Shown one piece after another: positions 1-6,956 of a stretch of DNA of 12,352 bases (positions are counted from its first letter, which is position 1; each line of letters begins with the position of its first letter). Where the stretch lies: assembly GCA_900557355.1 (NCBI GenBank), contig USSR01000137.1:1-12352 (forward strand), read 5' to 3'. The position numbers and the translations under genes were made by a program. Source of the DNA: an uncultured Bacteroides sp. Its GTDB lineage: Bacteria > Bacteroidota > Bacteroidia > Bacteroidales > Bacteroidaceae. A model generated the notes under the pieces. That model had not been told where the DNA came from. It was given only the letters and a program-made list of their open reading frames with translations, and searched no databases.

Positions 1-780
1 AGGCAACCGGGATTGGATGAGATTGCCCGGGAGGTGGCGTTGAGTACGGCACATTTCCAACGTATGTTTACGGAGTGGGCAGGGGTTAGTCCTAAGAAGT
101 TCTTGCAATATACCAGTATTGAATATGCTAAGAAAATCTTGGATGAGACTCATGCGTCTTTGTTTGATACGGCACAGGAAACGGGACTTTCCGGTACGGG
201 CAGATTGTATGATTTGTTTGTAAATATAGAAGGCATGACACCGGGCGAGTATAAAAACGGTGGTGAAAATCTTTCTATCAATTACAGTTTTGCCAAAAGT
301 CCTTTTGGTGAACTATTTATTGCGTCTACCAATAAAGGTATTTGTTGTCTGGAGTTTGCAGACGATCACGATGCGGCATTTCATTCCTTGTTGAAGAAGT
401 TTCCTAATGCAACGTTTACTCCGGCTGTGGATGAGATGCAGCAAAATGCTTTATCCATCTTCACGCAGGATTGGAGGAAGCTCAAAGATATAAAGCTGCA
501 TTTGAAAGGTACTGACTTTCAACTAAAGGTCTGGGAAACTTTACTGAAAATCCCTGTCGCCGGATTGACTACTTATGGAGATATAGCCGCAGGTATTAAT
601 AATCCGAAGGCTTGCCGGGCTGTAGGAACGGCTGTCGGTGAGAATCCCGTAGCTTTCCTTATTCCATGTCATCGTGTCATTCGTTCTTCCGGTGAGTTGG
701 GTAATTACCACTGGGGAGAGATTCGAAAGACTGCAATTATTGGTTGGGAGGCTGCGAAAAATGGATATTTGAATAAATAA
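1..780 (+). CDS. ada: AraC-type HTH / O6-methylguanine-DNA methyltransferase fusion (Ada-like), 5' partial
   Basis: The protein repairs O6-alkylguanine by transferring the alkyl group irreversibly to its own cysteine, and carries a DNA-binding domain that may make it a regulator too. The reading frame is open to base 1, so the gene starts outside the window; the TTG at 13 is only an internal codon. Counting from that TTG, residues 1-80 are an AraC-type HTH pair (STAHFQRMF, then GMTPGEYK). Residues 90-160 are the methyltransferase N-terminal subdomain, and 165-250 hold the catalytic domain with the active-site motif IPCHRVI (Cys219, codon 667-669) and the downstream YHWGEIRK motif. The part seen has no Ada zinc (phosphotriester) domain; Bacteroidetes homologues of this type usually begin close to the HTH, so probably only a few dozen residues are missing. 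The gene ends in tandem stops (TAATAA) and converges on the next gene. Confidence 0.93.
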   Translation, partial: RQPGLDEIAREVALSTAHFQRMFTEWAGVSPKKFLQYTSIEYAKKILDETHASLFDTAQETGLSGTGRLYDLFVNIEGMTPGEYKNGGENLSINYSFAKSPFGELFIASTNKGICCLEFADDHDAAFHSLLKKFPNATFTPAVDEMQQNALSIFTQDWRKLKDIKLHLKGTDFQLKVWETLLKIPVAGLTTYGDIAAGINNPKACRAVGTAVGENPVAFLIPCHRVIRSSGELGNYHWGEIRKTAIIGWEAAKNGYLNK

Positions 781-835
781 TAAGTACTGGCGGTAAGAAA
801 AGCCGGAAACGGGATATCGGGTTCTTCTTTCATTT

Positions 836-878
836 ATAAATCCCGGCTCAAGGACGAAACCGCAAGGCCGGGATTTAT
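836..878. terminator. Bidirectional intrinsic terminator between convergent genes
   Basis: ATAAATCCCGGC (836-847) and GCCGGGATTTAT (867-878) form a perfect 12-bp inverted repeat around a 19-nt loop. It lies between the stop of the plus-strand methyltransferase (780) and the stop of the minus-strand 247-residue gene (896). The A/T ends of the stem give a U-rich 3' side when read in either direction, and the plus strand continues TTTG. The convergent placement is what suggests that it serves both genes. Confidence 0.8.
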
Positions 879-895
879 TTGTAGTCGAATGACTA

Positions 896-1639
896 TCATT
901 CCTCTTCTTCATTTATTCCTTCATAGCATCTGATATCCGCTTCAATCATGAAATTATAAATCAGTCGGGTTTTAAACATCATTCTTTCCTGCGACAATTC
1001 TAAATCAGCAAGCGTTGCTTCGATTCTATTGCAGAATTCATTTATTCTTTCTTCTTCCAGCATCGGATACATTTCGTAAACTCGCCGGACGAAAGGTACC
1101 ATCGAAGCCTGCACCTGATAAAGTAGTATTTGGGATTCATATTGGAAATCCACTTCGTCCATCTGTTTATGCAAGTGCTCGTTTTCGTAGGTTATTTGTT
1201 GGAATTCTTCGAAACAAGGTAAAAGCTGCTCTGAGTGATGAAGCAGTAATTTTATGGTTGCAATGGCTGCAAAACCTTTTTCCAGTTCATTTCCATATTG
1301 AAAATGGTTATACAGGGAGCAAAATGATGCTTCCAGACAGAGCCGTTCAAATTCGGTGTCTTTTACCCACGGAAGATAAGTGAGCATAGGCAGGCATTCA
1401 CCTAGCGTAAGCTGATCTTTACAGTCAAGTATTTTGATAAGATTACCTGGTCGGGTAAGGAATTGATACATAGTGTGCATGGCCAGGTATTTTTCCGCAA
1501 GCCGGTCCTCGTCCAATTCACGGGATGCTTCCAATTCGGACAACAGAAAATCGATATTCTCCTCCTTGTTATCTGGTTGTTGCTCTTCGGCACGTGCTAT
1601 GTCTTCGTCAAGCATATTTAAAATTTCCTGAATATTCAT
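896..1639 (-). CDS. Uncharacterised acidic helical protein (247 aa), downstream partner of the STAND NTPase
   Basis: I do not recognise this family. The predicted protein is 247 residues, soluble, with no signal peptide or membrane segment. It is strongly acidic at both ends: the N-terminal 50 residues are rich in Glu and Asp, and the C-terminus ends in four Glu. The whole sequence reads as continuous helix, with leucine/phenylalanine-rich amphipathic stretches resembling a HEAT- or TPR-like helical bundle, but without a clear repeat. Cysteines are scattered and do not form a metal-binding pattern. The ATG at 1639 lies 38 bp after the stop of the 1655-residue NACHT/TPR gene. I see no TAnnTTTG promoter in that gap, so co-transcription is likely. 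The gene is followed by the shared terminator at 836-878. The tight linkage suggests that it works with, or regulates, the large protein; that is inference. Confidence 0.8.
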   Translation of the reverse strand: MNIQEILNMLDEDIARAEEQQPDNKEENIDFLLSELEASRELDEDRLAEKYLAMHTMYQFLTRPGNLIKILDCKDQLTLGECLPMLTYLPWVKDTEFERLCLEASFCSLYNHFQYGNELEKGFAAIATIKLLLHHSEQLLPCFEEFQQITYENEHLHKQMDEVDFQYESQILLYQVQASMVPFVRRVYEMYPMLEEERINEFCNRIEATLADLELSQERMMFKTRLIYNFMIEADIRCYEGINEEEE

Positions 1640-1677
1640 ATTACATTATTATTTTTATACCTGTTTATTATTCTTTC

Positions 1678-4600
1678 TTAGTTTTGGGCTTGTCTTATTG
1701 CGACAATGCGGGCATTATAGGGCTCTTGCATACTATCGGGCAATTCCTCCAACAATCCGTGAAGTTGGTCGATCAATTTTTCTGCCTGTTCGATGTTGCC
1801 TGTTTGAAACATATAATCAATCAATTCAATGCCGATGGATATCCTGTATAAAAGGTCGTTGCTCTCATCTTTCAGTAGTTTCATAGCAGAATGTACCAAC
1901 TGTGTGGCATCCATTTCGCTACCGGACAAATAGAGTGCGAGAGCTTTGTGGATAGTCATAGGGGAGATTCCTGTATCGGTTTTGTCAGCTTCGTAACGAT
2001 TGAAGGCGTCCAGAGCTTCCTTGATATGCCCTGTGTCAAGAAGTATCTTACCGAGAACTTTGTCAAATTCGGGCAATGTAGAAATTGACGGATCTTGCTC
2101 TATGGCATTTCCCAGCATCTGAAGAGCCTCTTGCGGGTGGCTTAATGCATTGTAACACTTGGCTAGTGGTACGATGAGATTGGGTTCGTAAGTCAGGTTG
2201 GTTTCATAGAGCGGTAGGGCTTTATGATATTGCATGGTGTCGCAGTAGGCATTTGCTATTGTTATCTCTATTTGACTTTTTATTTCGTCGGAAGGAGGCT
2301 GTGATTCAGCCTTCTGTAACAAGTTGAGTCCCGCCGTGATTACCCTGTGCGGATTATCCAAAACAGCATCCATTGTTATTCTTCGTAAACTAATCAGGTA
2401 ATAGCCATCTACGGTTATTCCACTGTTTGCGGCTATTTCTTCAAGAAAAGAGATGTACAGTTGATGTGCTGTATTGTACATGCCTAAGCCGATCGTGTAA
2501 TCCATCAGAACAATTACTGCACTTTCGAGATCGATTCGGTAGTTTTGGTCATCAAACGATTCGTCTTCTTGTTTTAGATGTTCAATCGACGTACCGATTC
2601 CATTGCTTGCACTTTGGTGTGATTGCTTGTATTCTTCGTTATCGCTGGAGAGGACATAAACAAATTCGAAGCATCGGAGGATGACTTGCCAATATACAGC
2701 ATCTTGTTTGGTTATGGCCTGCGCTATGTTGTTCAGGCATGCTATCGTTTTCTTGTTGTAGAAGCCATACAAACTTAGCAAGCATCGTATTTCATGCCAG
2801 TAGCTCATTTCTGCCTGCTCGAAATTACCTCGATTCCAATTGAATTCGGCCATGTCTTTGAATACCCGTTCGGCCACAGCATCATTATCATTTTGGATAG
2901 CGATGTCGGCTGCCATACGATAGTATTCTTCTGCTTGGTCTTCTTCCTTTTTCATTTCCATTGAATAAGCCAGATAGCGATAAATCAGGCTTCGGGCTAC
3001 TGACATTTTTTCAACCCCCTTTTGGTTGCAATGATGAAGGGCACGATTGAACATGTCGACGGCTCTTTCAAAATAACCCGTCTGAAAGGCGTCTCTCCCT
3101 TGTCGGAAGGTGTCGGTCAATGCCGGATCATCTATACCGATGTAGGTTGCAAATTCTTCGATTTCGGCATTTGCATTGGCTATTTGCTTTTCATTGGGTT
3201 GGTCATTGGCCGAATCTTCTGTATTTTCATTTGCCTGTTTCAGTTGTTCAACTGTGTCCTTGTACTGCCTTGCCATCTGATCGTCGGGACCGAACAGGGC
3301 GGAGCGTATCTCCCAGGCTTTTTCAATGTGTTCGATTGCCTTGTCTATGTGTCCTAGTCTGAAACATATTGCACCGTAATTATTGTTCGCATAGGCAGCT
3401 GCTTCATCCTGACTTTTATCGCATTCTTCCAGCAAAGCAAGTGATTTTTCGAGTGCAACTGCGGCGTCTTCGAAACGATTGGAAGTGTTGTATGCTGCGG
3501 CCAGATAGGAGTATGAGGCAGCCTCTTTTTCCAAGTTATCCATATTATGCCAGGTTTTGGCTCCTTTTAGATAATAATGTTCCGAAAGTTTTTCATCATT
3601 TAGGACGAGATAGACTTTACCCAGATTGTCATACATGGTAGCAGCCAGTTTTGAGTCTGTTTGTTTTAATGTTTCGAGTAGACTGATGCACTCCAATGCT
3701 GTGTTGAGAGACAGATCAGGTTGGTTGGCCCGAAGATAGATGGAGGCCTGGCTGTTCAGTAGCTCGGCCAGCGTCATGTCACGGTCTCCAATCTTTTGGT
3801 AAATATCTATCGCATGTCTCATATATTCGGTCGCTTTGGGATAGTTTCCACTATACATCTCAATTTCTGCAAGCGAGTGATATTCTTCTTGGGTATGCGC
3901 ATTTTCATCTCCTAATATGTGCTGATATATCGTAAGGGCTTTTTCGGCATACTCTCTGGCTTGGTCAAAATCTTGTTCCATACGGCATTCGAGTGCATAA
4001 TTATGATATGCGATGGCTACATCAATATCATTCTCACCTTTGAGACTGACATATATGTCCTGACTTTTCAGACGATATTCCTTAGCAAGTTCTTCTTCAC
4101 CAAGCAACCTGTATATACCGGCGAGATTATCGTATGCTACGGCAATATCATCATGCATGTCCGGCAGGATGGATTTGCGCATCTTAAGGACTTTTTCGAG
4201 GATCAGCTTCGCTTTTTCCAATGCGTTCTTATCAACCGGATTTTGTGATTCGCCGATACTGTGGTATACATCAGCGATGTTACACAGGTAAGATGTTATT
4301 TTCAGGTCATCTTCTCCGTAAGCATGGACTGCAAGTGATAATCCTTCCCTATATTCCTTTAACGCCTGGATGTATTCTTTTTTGCGAATACAGATCATAC
4401 CGGCCAGATTGTGGAACGAGCAGCGTTCTTCATTGGTATCGCCGTCGGCCATCTGGTCGCACATACGGATTAGGAATTCTACCAGTTCGTAGGCTGCATC
4501 CAAATCATCCAGATAAGAAATACAAATGTTGGTCAGCCGGATAATGTCATTGCGGAACATCTGCCAATAAGCCCATTGTAGCATAACTGCCATTTCAGCT

Positions 4601-6645
4601 TTTTCAGCCATACTTCCCATAATCTGTTCAATATAGGCTTGTGAAATTTTATATTTTGAAGCATCGGCTTGTTTTAGTGTACGCCAGTAAAGTATGAATT
4701 CATGAATGTTGTTGGTGCTAAACTGTCGGCTCATATAACCGAGTGTTGAAATACATTCGTGAAGCTCGTCCCATTTTTCGGCGTGATAAAGTTGATAGGG
4801 GAGTTCCTCCATCTTGCGGAAGTTATTGTTTTCTTCGCGATTGAAATAGTCTATTATGTTCTGTCTTAATTGTACTTTTCTTTCGCAGTTAAGGTATTTC
4901 TGCTCAATAGCCTGTCGTATCATGTCGTGTGCAAAAACCACTCGTCCGTCCCTAATCATTAGGTGGGCCGTGTTTGCACAATAGAATTGAGACCAGTAGA
5001 GCGACGGGATGTTGCTAATTGCAATCAGTTCTGTTTCAGATAATCCATCTTTGGATAATGCTATCAGTGACAGCAAGTCTGATGTTAGTGAGGGGTAAAG
5101 TGGGGTGTTGTATATTTGCTCTTTGCGCTGTAATAGTCTGTCAAAAAATGAGTTGATGTCTGGCAGGTTAGTCATTTGGTTGATGAAGCTGGTCAGGCTG
5201 TCGAAATTTCCGAAACATCTGATTTCCTCAAGTAATGACATCAGTACCATGGTGTTGTCTGTTATGTCACTGCCTTTGAGTATCATGGTCAGTTGTTGTT
5301 CGGACAGCCGCTTACGATAACGATCGAAAAAGTCTACAATCAGTTTCTTGCGTTGGTCGAGCAGTAAGGGGTAGACTGTTATTACAGGGTATTTCCGTTT
5401 TTTGAATACCTGCATGGTTTTATCTTCCTCGATAGTTGAAAAGATTATTTTTACATTGTCCGGGAAGTCAGGCAACCAGTTTAATAGTTTTGTTCTATGA
5501 TTCCGGTCCGAAAGTTGATTGGCGCCGTCCAAAACGATCAGTAAAGGTTTTTGTCCGGCAATTAGTTGGGCCCTCAAGGCTAGTTTCTGGTAATCTATAT
5601 TATCTGTATCGGTAGCATTGTGTTCGATTTGTCGGTCGTTTTCCTCCATCTGCTCAAGTCCGTATAGTGAGTCTATCTGGGTGGTTATATGCTTCGCAAT
5701 ATCCGTCGTGTCCAAACTCTGCGATGAGTTGGCGCTAAAGTGTGCTACCACATTCCACCGATCATCTTCGATGATATTTTTAAGCCAATAAGCCAAAAGG
5801 GCACTCTTACCCATACCGCTTTCTCCGGTAATCACCAGATGCTGGTTGGGTGTATCGTTTAGAAACTTGTCCAGGTAGGAGATATAAGCTTTATTGGGTA
5901 TATAATTATCCGATTTGTCATCCAGAAAGGCTTGTAGTTTCTGTCTTTCGTGTACGGCAGGATCCTCGACTTTATCTTTGGGGAAAAGGTGGTCGAGCAA
6001 TGCCCTGAATTCCGATTCCACCTGTTCGCCCAATTGTTCGGGGGAACAGTAATCATAGGTGTTATATCTTTTGTTATTTCTTACTGTTTCTTTTAACTGC
6101 GCCTGCCTTGGATCGGTTTCCATCGTCTTTTCATCCGCTTCCCGTATATAGAACGAAGCATAGACCGGTTCGAGCGACCGGAGTACGCCATATTGAATTT
6201 CAATTTCCGTAATACTCATTCCACGATCGAGGTCAGCAGCAAGCCATTCATATCTGTCAGGCATGGCCTGGTGTTCAATGAGTGTTTCTTTCGATGGACA
6301 CCAACCGTATCTTTCTCCTAATAATCCGATGAAAAACGGGTGTGAATTCCGTATCTCGTCCAAGCATATTTCCACCACTTTGCTTGACTTTGCTTCTTCT
6401 TCGGTGATTCCCCATCGCAGATCGACTTCAGTCAGTGTGACATTGCGTTCGTAGGCAATCTGCCGCAGTCTTGGAAAAACTTTGTTAACCAGCATATCTC
6501 TTTCGCTCTGCATATCTTGAAAGGTGGATGAAATAAATATCCTGATGTTCCTTGATTTTTGAAAATTGTTTTTCATGGTGGTATATGTATTAATCTGATT
6601 TCTACAAATTGTCGGATGGAATCTGGAACTTATAAAAAATCTCAT
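1678..6645 (-). CDS. DUF4062-NACHT/STAND NTPase-TPR protein (1655 aa)
   Basis: This is a very large cytoplasmic STAND-type signalling NTPase; no signal peptide is seen. Rough domain order: residues 35-175 are DUF4062, with IFISSTFQDM, ERD, VDLRWGITEEE, ICLDEI, GLLGERYGW and SITEIEI. Residues 255-450 are a NACHT-like P-loop NTPase, with Walker A GESGMGKS (274-281), Walker B LLIVLDG (Asp about 373) and a sensor-like KIIFST strand (about 399-404). Residues 500-600 are a winged-helix-like segment ending near FAHDMIRQAIEQKYL. Residues 740-1130, 1175-1290 and 1385-1630 are TPR units, the first block resembling the 42-residue kinesin-light-chain type. Residues 1136-1165 are an Asn/Glu/Ala-rich linker. 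The frame is intact over 5 kb. Start choice is open: ATG 6645 gives the longest protein, but ATG 6576 (MKNNFQKS, 12 residues before the DUF4062 core) is equally plausible. STAND proteins bind a ligand with the C-terminal repeats and oligomerise on NTP; a conflict or antiphage role is inferred, not shown. Confidence 0.92.
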   Translation of the reverse strand: MRFFISSRFHPTICRNQINTYTTMKNNFQKSRNIRIFISSTFQDMQSERDMLVNKVFPRLRQIAYERNVTLTEVDLRWGITEEEAKSSKVVEICLDEIRNSHPFFIGLLGERYGWCPSKETLIEHQAMPDRYEWLAADLDRGMSITEIEIQYGVLRSLEPVYASFYIREADEKTMETDPRQAQLKETVRNNKRYNTYDYCSPEQLGEQVESEFRALLDHLFPKDKVEDPAVHERQKLQAFLDDKSDNYIPNKAYISYLDKFLNDTPNQHLVITGESGMGKSALLAYWLKNIIEDDRWNVVAHFSANSSQSLDTTDIAKHITTQIDSLYGLEQMEENDRQIEHNATDTDNIDYQKLALRAQLIAGQKPLLIVLDGANQLSDRNHRTKLLNWLPDFPDNVKIIFSTIEEDKTMQVFKKRKYPVITVYPLLLDQRKKLIVDFFDRYRKRLSEQQLTMILKGSDITDNTMVLMSLLEEIRCFGNFDSLTSFINQMTNLPDINSFFDRLLQRKEQIYNTPLYPSLTSDLLSLIALSKDGLSETELIAISNIPSLYWSQFYCANTAHLMIRDGRVVFAHDMIRQAIEQKYLNCERKVQLRQNIIDYFNREENNNFRKMEELPYQLYHAEKWDELHECISTLGYMSRQFSTNNIHEFILYWRTLKQADASKYKISQAYIEQIMGSMAEKAEMAVMLQWAYWQMFRNDIIRLTNICISYLDDLDAAYELVEFLIRMCDQMADGDTNEERCSFHNLAGMICIRKKEYIQALKEYREGLSLAVHAYGEDDLKITSYLCNIADVYHSIGESQNPVDKNALEKAKLILEKVLKMRKSILPDMHDDIAVAYDNLAGIYRLLGEEELAKEYRLKSQDIYVSLKGENDIDVAIAYHNYALECRMEQDFDQAREYAEKALTIYQHILGDENAHTQEEYHSLAEIEMYSGNYPKATEYMRHAIDIYQKIGDRDMTLAELLNSQASIYLRANQPDLSLNTALECISLLETLKQTDSKLAATMYDNLGKVYLVLNDEKLSEHYYLKGAKTWHNMDNLEKEAASYSYLAAAYNTSNRFEDAAVALEKSLALLEECDKSQDEAAAYANNNYGAICFRLGHIDKAIEHIEKAWEIRSALFGPDDQMARQYKDTVEQLKQANENTEDSANDQPNEKQIANANAEIEEFATYIGIDDPALTDTFRQGRDAFQTGYFERAVDMFNRALHHCNQKGVEKMSVARSLIYRYLAYSMEMKKEEDQAEEYYRMAADIAIQNDNDAVAERVFKDMAEFNWNRGNFEQAEMSYWHEIRCLLSLYGFYNKKTIACLNNIAQAITKQDAVYWQVILRCFEFVYVLSSDNEEYKQSHQSASNGIGTSIEHLKQEDESFDDQNYRIDLESAVIVLMDYTIGLGMYNTAHQLYISFLEEIAANSGITVDGYYLISLRRITMDAVLDNPHRVITAGLNLLQKAESQPPSDEIKSQIEITIANAYCDTMQYHKALPLYETNLTYEPNLIVPLAKCYNALSHPQEALQMLGNAIEQDPSISTLPEFDKVLGKILLDTGHIKEALDAFNRYEADKTDTGISPMTIHKALALYLSGSEMDATQLVHSAMKLLKDESNDLLYRISIGIELIDYMFQTGNIEQAEKLIDQLHGLLEELPDSMQEPYNARIVAIRQAQN

Positions 6646-6724
6646 TTATTGTATAGGCTGATACATCATACTTTTTTGTATTATCATCTAATTCCGAGAT
6701 TTTAAATCTTGTTGCCCTTTAATA

Positions 6725-6759
6725 CAAACATAGGGAAAAACTTTGATTTATTATAGCAA
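6725..6759 (-). promoter_or_regulatory. Candidate Bacteroidetes promoter for the STAND operon
   Basis: Read on the minus strand, 6732-6725 is TATGTTTG, a full match to the -7 consensus TAnnTTTG. A weaker ATTG (6759-6756) lies 23 bases upstream in place of the -33 TTTG. Transcription would start near 6718, giving a leader of about 70 nt to ATG 6645 or about 140 nt to ATG 6576. Both starts would lie within the transcript, so the promoter does not decide between them. Confidence 0.45.
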
Positions 6760-6902
6760 TCTTGTAAAAAAGTTAGATTTTGCACTTCGATTTTAAAAAA
6801 CACGTCAAAGAACACAGATAAATGGAGCTTGGGAGTTATCGCCTGCCTATGACCTTTTGCCAAGTAGCGGATATTCATTCTCAATGCGAATCTGTAGTCG
6901 AA

Positions 6903-6942
6903 ATGTACAGGTGCCAGGATTGACTCCATAGCACCTGTACAT
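6903..6942 (-). terminator. Terminator-like hairpin after the susD-like gene
   Basis: ATGTACAGGTGC (6903-6914) and GCACCTGTACAT (6931-6942) form a perfect 12-bp inverted repeat with a 16-nt loop. It begins 14 bp past the susD-like stop on the minus strand, where an operon terminator is expected. The following U-tract is short (TTTCG), so termination may be partial, or the stem may mainly protect the 3' end of the mRNA. Confidence 0.65.
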
Positions 6943-6956
6943 ATTGAAATATCTAT

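Larger units (their letters stand above)
6646..6956. other. Intergenic region between the susD-like gene and the STAND gene
   Basis: These 311 bp hold a hairpin just after the susD-like stop (6903-6942), a candidate minus-strand promoter (6725-6759) and A/T-rich leader sequence. A minus-strand ORF of 75 codons (6702-6929) also fits. Its ATG lies in the loop of the terminator-like hairpin, its product resembles no family I know, and it runs through the candidate promoter, so I do not call it a gene. It might be a relic of a lost gene. Confidence 0.6.

Noticed and set aside
13..15. TTG as the start codon of the Ada-like gene
   Set aside because: The frame is open to base 1, and the codons before it (RQPG) fit the ordinary beginning of the AraC helix-turn-helix, so this is an internal leucine of a truncated gene.
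541..912. Minus-strand ORF overlapping the methyltransferase 3' end and the terminator
   Set aside because: It runs antisense through the catalytic PCHR region and across the hairpin at 836-878, and its product has no recognisable feature.
1015..1383. Plus-strand ORF of 122 codons opposite the 247-residue gene
   Set aside because: It is fully antisense to a longer, better supported frame, shows no domain, and has no promoter or leader of its own.
3153..3243. Low-complexity stretch with repeated ATTTGC/CATTGG-like words
   Set aside because: It encodes the Asn/Glu/Ala-rich linker between two TPR blocks. Protein composition explains it, and there is no regular unit as in a CRISPR or satellite.
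3022..3362. Two overlapping plus-strand ORFs opposite the STAND gene
   Set aside because: Both are shadows of the TPR and linker coding region on the minus strand, with cysteine-rich, domain-free products typical of antisense frames.
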